This document shows positions 1-11,592 of a stretch of 64,000 nt of DNA, in pieces. The translations under genes were made by a program, and so were the position numbers. The first letter of the stretch is position 1; each line of letters begins with the position of its first letter. The stretch lies in contig JAJUPC010000040.1 of assembly GCA_023614405.1 (NCBI GenBank), positions 1,054,001 through 1,118,000 on the forward strand. The letters are read 5' to 3'. The DNA is from Avena insularis (Eukaryota > Streptophyta > Magnoliopsida > Poales > Poaceae). Below the pieces are notes generated by a model. It saw only the letters and a list, made by a program, of their open reading frames with translations, was not told where the DNA came from and searched no databases.

Positions 1-190
1 TTTGTGAACTTGTTATTGGACCATCCGACATGTGGATGGCTTGCCACTTGTGTGTTTTACTTTGTGAACTTGTTATCTTGTTGTTAAACTTTTATCTTGT
101 GTTGCATGCTATGTGTTTGCTTATGTGATGTAATGTGTATGAAAACATCTATGGGTATCTCATTCTTATCTCTATTTGAACAAACCACAG
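1..190 (+). other. Leader upstream of gag (Gypsy1), intron-like
   Basis: T/G-rich, stop-rich sequence directly before the Gypsy1 gag start. It ends in a CAG placed immediately before the gag ATG, preceded by a T-rich tract, so it looks like the 3' end of an intron. The same arrangement precedes gag of the second chromovirus at 63450. The primer-binding site and 5' LTR of this element lie left of the window. Confidence 0.5.
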
Positions 191-1272
191 ATGCCTCCCC
201 GTCGCGCAAACCCCAACCCCAACAACAACAACAACATCACACCAGAAATTCAACAAATGATGACTGCTCAAACACAGCTCATGCAGATGATGACAACATT
301 CATTCAGAACCAAAATAACAACAACAACAACAGCAACCCCAATAACAACAACAATAACAACAACAACAACCCTCCGGGCTTTGATATGCTTACCCGATTC
401 TTGAGGTTGAGGCCAGCTAAGTTCTCAGGGACGACTGATCCCATGGTGGCCAACGATTGGCTACGTTCTGTAAACAAGGACTTAGTAACCGTAATGCACG
501 GATGCTGAAAAGGTCGATTTGCAGACATCTCTTTGGAAGGGCCAGCCGCCACTTGGTGGGACAACTTCCAAATCACCACTCCTTTAGATGAGGTGACTTG
601 GGCTATCTTTGAGGATGGCTTTCAGATGCTCATATCTCATCAGGAATAATGAGCCGAAAAGAAAGAGTTCCACAATCTGAAGCAACATCGCTGCAGCGGG
701 TGAATACATTGAAGAGTTCAACAATCTAGCGCGTTATGCACCAGATGAGGTTGACACAGATGCCAAGAGAAAGGAAATTTATCGGGAAGGCTTGAATGAT
801 GAGCTGAATCTGCAATGGCTGTGGCATATGTTCCCACTTATCGCCGCTGCGGACAAGGCTGCTATATTGGAGAACAAAATGAAGCAAGTCGAGAGTAGAA
901 AGAGAAAGCACTCCGACAAGCATAGCTCGGGGTCGTCTCACAAACGATCTCACTATGATGGCGGTGGAAGCTCAGGATCCCACAAGCATGGGAAATTCAA
1001 CAAGCACCACAACCACAACCGTCATGACAACAAGCATCACCGCAGTCATGACAATGACAAGTACAAGAACCACAAGAGTGGACATAAGAGCCACCATAGT
1101 GGTAATGGTAGTGGGAGTGGAAGTCAGCCTGCTAAGAGAGACATCAGTCAGGTTGAATGCTTCAAATGCAAGAAGATGGGACACTATGCAAACGAGTGTC
1201 CCGAAAAGAAAGTTGAAGGACCTGTCAAACCCAATCCTTTCCAGAAAGGACAGGTGAACCACATCAATGTGG
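191..1272 (+). pseudogene. gag: Gag of chromovirus-type Ty3/Gypsy element (Gypsy1), broken
   Basis: Capsid/nucleocapsid polyprotein that would package the element RNA. I chose the ATG at 191 (MPPRR...) because the homologous gag at 63450 starts the same way; an upstream TTG at 176 is in frame but unsupported. The N-terminal 60 residues hold long Asn runs from AAC repeats. The capsid-like part (LTRFLRLRPAKFS, DWLRSVNKDLVTV) runs into a stop at 506-508, with frameshifts around 500-650 compared with the second copy. The C-terminal part is open from about 792. It has a basic His/Ser/Lys-rich stretch of about 63 residues containing 17 His (about 909-1100), then one CX2CX4HX4C zinc knuckle at 1158-1199. 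It continues in frame into protease. Not functional as it stands. Confidence 0.88.
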
Positions 1273-4200
1273 AGGAGGTCTATGAGGAGCCTGACGCTGT
1301 TGCTGGTAAGTTCAGACTCAATTCCATTCCAGCATTTGTACTCTTTGATACTGGTGCATCTCATTCATTCATATCAAGAGCATTTGTTGAAAGAAATGAA
1401 CTACCGGTAGAAACTATTGGGTGTCCCATAAAAGTAAGTTCTCCTGGTGGAGAAATGATAGTGAATTCTTGATGCCATGATCTAGTCATAGAATTTGGGA
1501 AGTATAAGTTTCCCGTTAACTTGATAATACTAAACTCCCAAGGATTGGATGTCATTTTGGGAATGGACTGGATGACTAAGTACAAAGGTGTGATAGATTG
1601 TGCCAGCCATACTGTCTCACTCACATCTCCAGAAAATAAAAGGATCAGATTCAAGACCAGCTTTGAAGCAAAGAGGAGTATGCTTAATTCTCTTAAGGGG
1701 GTTAGCATGGACAGTGTGCCAATTGTGAGTGAGTATCCGGATGTGTTTCCGGAAGAATTGCCGGGAATGCCACCAGATAGAGATGTGGAGTTTCTGATAG
1801 ATTTGGTACCAGGGTCTGGACTAATAGCAAAGAGACCGTATAAAATGTCAGTTGATGAACTAAAAGAACTCAAGAAGCAACTTGGAGAACAGTTGCAGAA
1901 AGGTTTTATTCAACCAAGTTCTTCATCTTGGGGAGCCCCAGTTTTGTTCGTGGAGAAGAAAGATAGAAGTCAAAGGTTATACATAGATTACCGATCACTC
2001 AATGAGGTAACTATCAAGAACAAATAACCTTTGCCTAGAATCAATGACTTATTTGATCAGCTTGAAGGAGCATGTGTGTTTTCAAAGATTGATCTAAGGT
2101 CAGGCTATTTTCAACTCAAGATAAGAGAACAAGACATACCCAAAACAGCATTCACTTCAAGGTATGGATTGTATGAGTATACCGTAATGCCTTTCGGCTT
2201 GACCAATGCTCCAGCATACTTCATGAATATGATGAACAAAGTGTTCATGGAGTTTCTTGACAAGTTTGTTGTCGTTTTCATCGATGACATCTTAGTCTAC
2301 TCCAAGAGCAAAGAAGAACATGAAGGACACTTGCGTTTGATACTTGAGAAGTTGAGAGAGCATAAACTTTATGCCAAATTCAGCAAGTGTGAGTTCTGGT
2401 TAGAGGAAGTTGGTTTTCTTGGTCATGTTATGATAAAGGATGGTGTAGCAGTTGATCCTGCTAAAGTTTCAGTTGTGACTGAATGGGAATCTCCTAAGAA
2501 CGTGAAAGAGGTTCGCAGTTTCCTTGGCTTAGCAGGTTACTACAGAAGGTTCATCGAGAATTTCTCTAAGGTAGCTAAGCCCATGACTGAATTGTTAAAG
2601 AAAGACAAGAAGTTTGCTTGGTCTGAAGGTTGTGAAGTCAGGTTTCAGGAGTTGAAGAAGAGACTTGTGACAGCACCAGTCTTGTGTCTGCCAGACTTGG
2701 AAAAGGATTTCCAAGTATATTGTGATGCATCTCATCAAGGTTTGGGTGCAGTACTTATGCAAGACGGTAAAGTTGTAGCATATGCTTCGAGACAACTCAA
2801 AACTCATGAGGTGAACTATCCTACTCATGATTTGGAGTTAGCCTCTGTCGTCCATGCACTCAAAACATGGAGGCACTACCTTTTGGGAAAGCGTTGTGAA
2901 GTGTTCACCAATCACAAGAGTTTGAAGTATATCTTCACCCAGAAGGAAATCAATATGAGGCAAAGAAGATGGTTAGAGCTTATCAAGGACTATGACTTAA
3001 GTTTGCAATACCACCCCGGTAAAGCAAATGTGGTAGCAGATGCTCTAAGTCGTAAGGTATTTGTAAATGGCCTTACCAAAGGAGAATTGCCAGATGATTT
3101 GTGTACCCAATTCAGAGAACTCAGATTGGAGATTGTGCCTGAAGGACATCTCATGTCTTTGGATGTTTAACCCACTTTGTTGGACAAGATTCGAGAAGCT
3201 CAAAAGACTGATAAGGAAATTGAAGAGATTAAGGAAAAGATTGGCCAAGGGAAAGCTAAAAATTTCCATGAAGACGAACAGGGTACTTTATGGCATGGGA
3301 AACGTATCTGTGTTCCACAAGATCCGGAGTTGCGGAAACTGATTCTGAAGGAAGCACACAACTCTCCGTATTCTATCCAACCGGGTAACACCAAAATGTA
3401 CATGGACATGAAAGAAAGATTTTGGTGGAATAATCTCAAGAGGGACATCGCCGAACATATTGCTTTGTGTGATGTGTGTAGTAGAGTAAAAGCGGAGCAT
3501 CAGAAACCAGCAGGTTTGCTTCAACCACTACCTATTCCTGATTGGAAGTGGGACAAGATTGGTATGGATTTCATTACCGGACTACCAAGGACCAGGTCAG
3601 CATATGATTCTATATGGGTAGTAGTGGACCGCCTAACTAAAGTGGCTCATTTCATACCCGTGAAGACAACTTATACAAGTGCCAAGTTAGCCAAAATCTA
3701 CATGAGTAAAATTGTATGTCTACATGGTGTGCCCAAGAGTATTGTATCTGATAGGGGAACTCAATTCACTTCCCATTTTTGGAGACAGCTACATGAGTCA
3801 TTGGGAACGAGGTTGGAATTCAGTACTGCTTTTCACCCTCAAACCGATGGACAAACGGAAAGGACTAATCAAATTCTAGAAGACATGTTGAGGGCATGTT
3901 CCCTAGACTATGGAGCCAGTTGGGATGAAAGTCTGCCTTACGCAGAATTTTCTTATAACAACAGCTATCAAGCCAGCATTGAGATGACACCGTTTGAGTT
4001 TCTCTATGGAAGAAAGTGTACCACCCCATTATTATGGAATGGTGTGGGAGAAAGAAGTTTATTCGGGCCAGATCTTATCAAAGAAGCCGAAGAGAAGGTC
4101 AAATTGGTTAAGGACAGGTTGAAGATAGCACAGTCTCGACAGAAAAGCTACGCAGATCCTAAGCATAGAGAAATCACCTACGAAGTTGGTGATAGGGCTT

Positions 4201-4652
4201 ATCTTAGAGTATCACCACTTCGTGGAGTGAAGAGATTCAGAGTCAAAGGAAAGTTGGCACCAAGATATGTTGGGCCATTCAAGATCCTAAGTCGCAAAGG
4301 AGAAGTTGCCTATGAAATAGAACTACCAGAATCTCTATCAACTGTCCATAATGTGTTTCATGTGAGTCAACTTAAGAAATGTCACCCAGAAATGGAAGAA
4401 ACTTCTTTGAAGGATACTATACCTTTGGAGGAGGTTCAACTAGAAAGTGACCTCACATATGAGGAGAAACCTATCAAGATTCTTGAGACTGCAGAAAGGG
4501 TCACAAGGACAAAGACTATCAAGTTTTGCAAAGTACAGTGGAATCATCATTCCGAAGAGGAAGCAACATGGGAAAGAGAAGATGAACTTCGGAAAGACCA
4601 CCCTCACCTATTTGCTAGCCAATCCGAATCTCGAGGGCGAGATTCACCTTAA
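1273..4652 (+). pseudogene. pol: Pol of Gypsy1: protease, RT, RNase H, integrase, chromodomain
   Basis: Polyprotein that would copy and integrate the element. Domains in order: aspartic protease with DTG at 1347-1355; reverse transcriptase with FIDD at 2277-2288; RNase H with the YCDAS aspartate near 2724; integrase with D, D and E at residues 131, 192 and 228 of the frame starting at 3177; a GPY/F-like module (RYVGPF); and a C-terminal chromodomain-like segment (about 4450-4620), which places it among the chromoviruses, probably Tekay/RIRE3-like. Single in-frame stops break it at 1470, 2025 and 3168, each looking like a point change, so the body is otherwise well preserved. In the integrase zinc finger the second His position is Gln (residue 68), while CX2C is kept. 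No intact polyprotein can be made. Confidence 0.93.
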
Positions 4653-4657
4653 GGGGG
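4627..4657 (+). promoter_or_regulatory. Hairpin and polypurine tract before Gypsy1 3' LTR
   Basis: A 7-bp inverted repeat (AATCTCG 4627-4633, CGAGATT 4638-4644) overlaps the end of pol. Six bases later comes the purine run AAGGGGG (4651-4657), the expected plus-strand primer, 7 bases before the LTR start. The same hairpin-plus-tract layout occurs at 30145-30178 in the pol-less element. Confidence 0.7.
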
Positions 4658-5248
4658 TTAGATTTGTAACATCCCTAAAATCATGATTTCAAAGATTGGA
4701 TATCATTCATGCATGCATATAGATTTGAGATCAATTTCAAAACTCATTTCAGAAAAACAGAAGCACATAGTGCTATCATTTTATGTGAGCAAACTTAAAC
4801 CAAATGGCCATCCCCATTTGAGAGTTTGAATGTTTTAAACCTAGATTGTTTGTCTCCCTTGTTGAATGGTCTGAATGTGGATTTTGAACCAAGCTTACAA
4901 AATGGAAATGGTTTCAAAAACCATTTTTCAAACATTTGCAAATCAAGTGCAAAGTCCCTGTTAAATTGTTTCTCCAAAGATGACCAAGCCTTTACAAAGT
5001 AACCACATGGTGTTATGCCTAGATTTGAGACTGTTGCACACTGCAAAAACCCCAGAAAGATTTGAATTCAAAAAAGAATTTGAATTCATTTGAAAACCAT
5101 TCCTGAAAAACAAAACAGAAAAAGAAAAGGATTAAACAAAAGAAAAGGGCCAGGCGCTCCTATTCTAGCCCAGCAGCAGCACTCCATCGCTGTCGCTGAC
5201 ACTCGGACCCCACCCCCTCTCCGTCTCACTCGCTGACTGGTGGACCAC

Positions 5249-5253
5249 GCCAG
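5249..5253. repeat. Target-site duplication GCCAG around the solo LTR
   Basis: GCCAG at 5249-5253 is repeated at 7124-7128, exactly flanking the TG...CA-bounded LTR. This fixes both ends and shows a simple insertion into the Gypsy1 LTR followed by LTR-LTR recombination. Confidence 0.93.
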
Positions 5254-7123
5254 TGTAGGGGTTCGTAGCATGGAAAACAAAAATTTTCTACCGCATACAA
5301 ACAAACAAGCCAAGATCTATCTACTAGATTGCAGCAACGAGTCGATAGAGAAACTCACCCTCGAAGATTCCAAAGCGGTTAACGAGAGCAGATTCTCGTG
5401 GGTGATGTAGTCGTACTCTTTCCGATCTCAAGATCGTGTAGACGATCCTTCCAAGGCCTGCTCAAGAGCGCCCCTGCAGTCGGTCACACATTCGTACTCG
5501 ACGAAGACCTTCCTCTCCTTGTTCCAAAGAAAATGGAGGTTGTAGCACTCTCCTCATGATTCCGGCAAAGACAACGGCGTGGTACCGAGGTAGAGGGAAA
5601 TCTGAGGCTTCGCCTTAAGCCAAAAGTAGTATGGTGGAGATTATGAGAGAGGCTATTAGTGGTCTAGTAATTAGACACACCAATTAGAAGGCTCTAAACC
5701 AATTAGAAGGCTCTAAATCAAATAGCTCTAAACCGGGTTTAGATCTAGGGTTTAGTTTAGAGGATAGGAACTTGTGTGTGTAGGAGGGAGCCCTGCCCTC
5801 CTTATATAGGTGGGAGGGCTGGCCAAGGGAGGAGTTCCTCCCAAGTCGGCCTTGGGAGGCGCGGCCCAAGGGAGGAACCCTCCTCCAACTCGGCCTCCAC
5901 CAATCCTCCTCTTTCCCACTTCCCAAAATTGCTTGACTTTCAAACTAGCTGCTTGACTTTTCAATTTAGGATTTAAATAAACCCTTTATTTTGGACAGCG
6001 AGAACACTTAGTACATGATGCAATCATTCCAATATGTAATGACACATTCATGTACCCTTCCCTCCGGAGTGCCGGACATTCCGACCTTCTAGAATGTTCC
6101 CATGAAAACACGGAACCATTCCCCAACTCAAACGGGACTTTCCTTATATGAATCTTATTCTCCGACCATTCCGGATCACCTCGTGATATCCCGGATCCCA
6201 TCCGAGACTCAACAACATTCGGTCTCTTTCTCATAATACCATAACTACTCAAACAACGTCGAATCCTTAAGTGTGTCTCCCTACGGTTCGTGAATTATGC
6301 GGACATGATCGAGAAACTTCTCCGAACAATAACCAATAGAGGAATCTGGAAATTCATATGGCTCCCACATATTTCTCACGATTACTTTACGATCGAATGA
6401 ACCACTTACATACGATACCAATTTCCCTTTGTCTCACGATATGTTACTTATCCGAGGTTATGATCGGTATCTCGCATACCTAGTTCATCCTCGCATCGAT
6501 AAGTACTCTTTTCTCGTTCCCGTGATATGTGATCCCTTGTGACCAAGTCACATACTTGCAAGCTAATTGGATGACATTTCACCGAGAGGGCCCAGAGAAT
6601 ATCTATCCGTCATGTGGATGGACAAATCCCACTCTTGATCCATGTGTTTCAACCAATACTTTCCGAACACTCAATGCCACCTTTATAGCCACCCTGTTAC
6701 GGTGTGGTGTTTGATGACATCAAAGCATCCATCCAGTAAAGGCAATATGCATGATCTCATGGTCGAAGGAATTAGGTTACTATGTATCAGAAAGCATATA
6801 GCAATTGAACTATTGAAATGACTTGATCTTTATGCTACGCTTATCTATAGGAGTATGTCCACCATATCATTCTCCTAACGATATGATCTTGTTGTTTGAT
6901 AACATCTCAATGTTCATGATAGGGAAACCACAATCATCAATCAACCAACAAGCTAGTGAAGTATAGAGGCTATACTAGGGACTTCAAATTAAGTTTACAA
7001 ATCACACAAGTATTAATGGTTTCCTTGTTAATACTATTATAGCATGAATGTAAACATTTATCATAAACACAAAGATATAATAATAACTACATTTATTATT
7101 GCCTCTAGGGCATATCTCCAACA
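5254..7123 (-). mobile_element. Solo LTR, BARE/WIS/Angela-type Copia
   Basis: A 1870-bp LTR in reverse orientation. Its complement starts TGTTGGAGATATGCC and ends CCCCTACA. It matches the LTRs of Copia element C (15001-16898 and 21918-23728) along its length. Perfect 5-bp duplications flank it and no internal sequence remains, which defines a solo LTR. A TATA-like box lies on the minus strand at 5801-5809. Short open frames inside it are not conserved among copies and were not called. Confidence 0.95.
5801..5809 (-). promoter_or_regulatory. TATA box of solo LTR
   Basis: Reads CTATATAAG on the minus strand in the GC-rich middle of the LTR, at the position equivalent to the TATA-like boxes in the sister LTRs (14010 and 16330). 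Confidence 0.6.
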
Positions 7124-7367
7124 GCCAGCTCACCCTCGTCTTCCCCAAATCGCGCCCGACCCCGTCGCCGACCGTTTCCTCCGCCCATCACTGCCGCGAT
7201 TGATTCTCGCTTAATTGCCCTTGATTCCGCGCTTAATCGCCGCTCCCCTCTCGCCTACAAAACCCCTCCACTTTCATGATCATTTCCCCACTCTCGCTCA
7301 CTCGCTACAGTGTCGCGCATTTGACCTCGAAGCCCCGCAGTACCGACGACTCCGGCGACTAATTCCG

Positions 7368-9411
7368 GTGAGCCTCGACCGCCCCCCTCTCTCTAGTTCA
7401 AACTATCGTGTCCAGCGTGGTCTCGGGAATCCCCTGACACCTTTCTTTGCTTGCTCGTGATCCAGGTCATCGTTTCCATTCACGCCCGCAACCACCTGCG
7501 CCGTCACTTGACTCCGGCGAGCAATAGCGGTAAGTCCCGAGCGCCCCTCGCCTTCCCTTTGATACCAACTGGTTCGCCAGTCACTTGCGCATCTTCTGAA
7601 CCCTCTGCCTTGTACTAGGACGACGCGGAGCCTCGCCAGCGACCTCGGCGCAAGCGACGAGCTGCCGCAACTCCGGCGAGCCCCAATGACGTGCGTGCGC
7701 CCCCCGTCAAGCCGCTGCCAAGTTGAGCTTCCCCTCGACGCTGCGAACCTGGTGAGCATCCTCCTGCCTCTCCGGACGATCGCCGCGTCGCGAGCAGAGC
7801 TCGCCGCCGCGATCGGCGCCCGCTAGCGCCGCTCGATTTTGGTTAGATGATTTGTAGCCGTCAGATCCAGATCCAGCGTGTAGGATTAGTCCACTTAGCG
7901 AAGCGGTATGATTAGATCTGAACCGTGCATCGTTAGTTAGATCCTACGACTAGCAAGCGCGATCCGGAGCGAAGCGGTACACGCTAGTAAGAATATGACG
8001 CGTGGCTAGGGTTTGATTCAAAAACAGATTTGAAATCAGATTTAGATCAAAAATTGAAATGGCTATAACTTTTGATTCCCACGTTAGATTTTTGCAAATT
8101 TTATATCGTTGGAATCAGGGAGGCAAGCCCTTTATGTTTATGCAATGTGTTTAGTGAAAAGTTTCTGTTAAAATGACTTTTTATGCAGAAACTTGTTTAG
8201 GACCATTTTGAGTATAGAATTTGTTTAGTAATTTGTTTTAGTGCTAAATAAGTTTGGATTAGCAAGTTTTTGACTTAGTTATGATTCAGTATCATGCACT
8301 TGCTTGGTGGAATTTTAAAAATCATCACTTAGCATTCTTGCATGCATCACATATATATTTTTGTTTGTATATGAATTGTATGTGATTGTGGTTATATTCT
8401 TTGTGTAGATTTTGGTGCTAGTGATTGTGATTGTGAAGAGTGCTACTCTCCCCATTACCAAGGCAAGTGGTACTTCATGAATATTTCCATCCCTATATTT
8501 TGTACAAGCATTAGAAATATTTTTCTAAGTCTTGCATGTTGTTATTTTGCCAAATGCTATGTTGGGAAATCCTAAGTAGTTGTAGAATTGCTAGGAAATT
8601 TCCTAAGTTAAGTTACTATGCCATGCTTAGCCTAGCTAGTAGCAAACAAGGGTTGGTAAAGTATATACATGCTATGATGAAAATATTCTAAGTCTTTGGA
8701 CTTATGTTTTCTTAATAAAACAACTAAGTCAATGAATCTCCTGGGTGGAATGGGACTTGAATGGTGGTTTTTGGTTGAGTGGTTACACAAGGCCCATGGA
8801 CATGGTTTACCTTGTGTATCTCACTTGTGGTATGCCACCCAGGCACAAAGGGATTTTAGAGGCCAAGTGTTGAGAAGCTTATAGTGCAGCCACTTGGCAA
8901 TATGGGCTCTGCCTTGATCACATAGGTTGCTAGAACTTAGTCATTTGGACAGTTGGTGGTAGTGGGATGATAGGTTGGAACACGTCCATTTGGCTAAGGG
9001 AAGGCTTCTGAAAGGTCCTGTCTTGGGAAACCAAGTCTGGTGGGGAAAGTGCACAACCTCTACAGATGGAAAATCTAAGTACTTAGCCAAGTCCATGGCA
9101 ATGGACAACTTGAGCATCAAGACATGGAAGTTATCAAGAATCTCATCACTCCAACTTCTAAGTAAAAACTTGTGGGTGAACAAGGGTGAAGGACCCCAAT
9201 GTTTATTGGTGGTTTCTTGGGAAAGTTTTTGACAAAGAAAAACTTAGTGATTTCAACTAATAGGGAAAACCTATTTTGAGCAAAGCAAGCCAAACTACAC
9301 TTAGCCAAAATGCATATAGTAATATAGTCCACTTAAAATTTACTAAGGTATCACTTGCCAATACTATTCCAAAGTATTGACCCACTGTGGCTGTAACTTG
9401 TGATGTTGCAG
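7368..9411 (+). other. Predicted multi-intron leader inside Gypsy1 LTR
   Basis: Splice-like signals occur in order: donor 7368 (CCG|GTGAGC), acceptor ending 7465 (TCCAG), donor 7530 (GCG|GTAAGT), acceptor ending 7618 (TACTAG), donor 7752 (CTG|GTGAGC), acceptor ending 8408 (GTGTAG), GC donor 8463 (AAG|GCAAGT) and acceptor ending 9411 (TTGCAG). The exon between 8409 and 8462 is 54 bp. Comparable signals sit at comparable positions in the LTRs at 24228, 30181 and 58559. Splicing is inferred from sequence only. Confidence 0.5.
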
Positions 9412-9688
9412 GTTACTCCGACGATGATTAGGTGTCATGAGTCTACACTCAACATGCTTGCCTGTGGCACATGAAGATGAAGACTTATGTTTATTTACTT
9501 ATTCCAAAACTCTTGTATTCGGCCTATGGCCTTGAGTTGTAAAAGACTATGTTTTATCTCTGGAATGGATGCAATAAATGACCTTTGTATCTGTGTACTT
9601 CATCTTAAACTATGGATGCTAGCAATGATCCAGGGACTAGCATTGCAATCACAGGGATCCTTTTCCTTTACAAAGGAGGGATCTTACA

Positions 9689-10590
9689 AGTTTGTCCCTA
9701 AGTCGGATGTTGCTCCTGTTCATGCCCGTGGCAAGACCTCGGCCCACGCGGATGAAGGTGACTCGGATGACGTCCAAATTCTTGAGGTAGTTGCCGCGGT
9801 GCCTATCTCTTATGCATTTCTGGCTCCTTCTTTCCCAGCTAATCCAGCTGGTTAGGTGCACGACGCCGAACCTCTTGCTTCTCAAGATCCTGCTGCTTCG
9901 AAGAAGCGCACCGCTTCGACAGATCCCTCCGGTGCTGCCCCCAAGAAGCGAGTCAAGAAGTCTTCGCAGCATATCCCGAGGCGTAAGACAATGCCTGGGG
10001 TTACTGGGTGAGTTTATTTTCATTTGTATTTCTTGATTCTCTCTTTTTGTCTCTTGACTCGACTTTTTTTGTCTTTCGTAGAGCTCCTCTCTCCACAAAG
10101 CCAAGCGTTCCGAGTATGACAAGCCATACTACTCGGCGGCCTTCTCCTCCTCCTCCGGAAGATACTCGGGTTCCTAGTCCCTCTCGTGTTGATTCTCCTC
10201 CTGCGCCGACCAACATATCGCCTCAACAAGATGTGCCTATTCCTCCCACCGTTATTGCCGACTTAACACCCACACCGGATCACCTGGTTGAGCTGCTGCC
10301 CCTCTCAAGACCACCGAGGTTTCCCCCAATGATCCTTTGATCACCACAGTCCCAGCCGCTACTCCAACTCCAACCGAGGATATCACCACCTCGGCCCCCT
10401 TGGAAACTACAGTTCCTCCTGCCCCCAAGGGCGTGATTCCTAGTGCTGAAGTTGTTGCCCCTGCCGAAGTCTCTACTAAGAGTCACCGCTCTATCTTTTT
10501 CCCAAGGTCACCGCTCTATCTTTTCGTGCATTGTTTCCGGGTGAGGATGCTGCTGCCGCAGATAGTGTGGGGGCTGCTCCTGCCAAATGA
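9689..10590 (+). pseudogene. Antisense-gene fragment of the minus-strand Tat element
   Basis: A plus-strand coding-like segment lying antisense to the Tat element that hosts it. It encodes Lys-, Pro- and Thr-rich low-complexity protein (SKKRTASTDPSG, PPPPEDTRVPSPS). An intron is predicted at 10008-10081 (GTGAGT...TCGTAG), with in-frame stops near 9853 and 10338. In composition, orientation and intron placement it corresponds to exons 2-3 of the antisense gene in Tat2 (47013-50467). The left part is absent, consistent with Gypsy1 having inserted into it. There is a short direct repeat near 10483 and 10507. Function unknown. Confidence 0.55.
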
Positions 10591-11591
10591 ACCATACGCG
10601 AAGCTCTTGGCCTTGCCGGGTCAGCCCTAAGCATTTCCTCATTCTGCTGGTTCGCGATGCACACCAGCTCATTTACTCTTTCTTGCTGTTTTTGCCAGGC
10701 TTCCCCGCTTAATCCTTCCAGCTCCAAAGCTGCGGCATTTGCCGCCCTGAGGTTCTTTGCCGGGGTACTATACCTCGGCAAGCCTAGATCGACTGAATCA
10801 TCTGCATGAACCTCGTGCTCTTTGTTGATATCATTCATGAGGTTCTCTGCTCTTAATCTCAATTCATCTACCCGCTCAGGGGCCACATCTAGTTTGTTTG
10901 CCCTAGCATACTCTAGCAGGGTCCTGTTTAAGGATTCCCGCAAGGCCGACACCTTTTTTGCCTCTACTAGTACTTTTTGTCTAGTTTCTTCTAACTCCGC
11001 CTGTGCGTTAGCCGGATCAAGTATCGGCGCCACAGGCGTGGTCAGATTATCTATAGTTGCCTGAAGAATATTCTCTGGTCTCTCCAGAGGTGGCCATCTT
11101 ACCCTTGCCACCTTTGGGGTCGTCTCCTGCACCTCGGCTGACTTGGTTACTGGTGGATCTACCTCAGTGGGCTGTGGAGCTGTCTGCTTCGTGGCCATCT
11201 ATGCTCCTATCACTGGGTCTCTGCTTGGTCCGACGCCCGCTCCCGCTGTTGGTGCCGCGGCCGTCACCATCACCTCGACGCTACCAACGGGGCGTGTGCC
11301 ACGCGGACCGTTAGCAGCACGGAGAGGAGGTTCTCCTGCTTCAACTACTCGGTGAGGATAGACGCAGGACGTGTCGACGCTGACGTAGACCTTGTGCGCG
11401 CCCAGGTTGATGAAGACGCCGTTGTGCGGAGGCGCTTTCCTCCTGAAGCTACCCGCGTTATCGCTGACATAGTCCCAGAGATAAAATCTCTGGACTAAGC
11501 CAGAGGCAACCCGCTCGCCGGTGTGGATGAAGTTTCCCGTCCGGATCTTGACTCCAGCTAGCACCGCTACTGGCCCCACGGTGGGCGCCAA
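10491..11591 (-). pseudogene. gag: Gag-like region of the minus-strand Tat element
   Basis: Two adjacent minus-strand frames lie just inside the primer-binding site: 11199-11591 (130 aa) and 10491-11198 (235 aa, starting MATKQ). The second has a long alpha-helical, Glu/Ala/Lys-rich centre resembling the leader gag segment of Tat2 at 35866-36321 (coiled-coil type, repeated QLxEEA-like phrases). No zinc knuckle, protease or RT follows: the sequence passes straight into the antisense gene fragment, so pol is missing. I call it gag by position and by similarity to Tat2, not by a diagnostic motif. Confidence 0.6.
11574..11591 (-). other. Primer-binding site, minus-strand Tat element
   Basis: Reads TTGGCGCCCACCGTGGGG on the minus strand, one base from the LTR end. 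It is identical to the site of Tat2 at 34845. I do not assign the tRNA. Confidence 0.85.
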
Positions 11592-11592
11592 C

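Larger units (their letters stand above)
4665..9688 (+). mobile_element. 3' LTR of Gypsy1, interrupted by a solo LTR
   Basis: Begins TGTAACATCCC right after the polypurine tract. Removing the solo LTR and one target-site copy leaves about 3.15 kb, close to the 3.1-kb LTR at 58559. The left part is AT-rich. From about 7124 it is GC-rich leader-like sequence with repeated CTCCGGCGAGC-like words and several splice-like signals, then AT-rich DNA to the end. It shares short blocks with the LTRs at 24228 and 58559, such as TCAATGAATCTCCTGGGTGG near 8730 and a GGACTAGCATTG block near the end. The right end is uncertain: it could be TTTACA at 9672 or CTTACA at 9688. No protein-coding gene is evident in it. 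Confidence 0.8.

Noticed and set aside
304..579. Minus-strand frame with a poly-Leu end resembling a membrane segment
   Set aside because: It is the antisense reading of the AAC repeats that encode Asn runs in gag.
972..1364. Minus-strand hydrophobic 130-codon frame
   Set aside because: Antisense of the His/Ser-rich part of gag; its hydrophobicity is a by-product of that codon bias.
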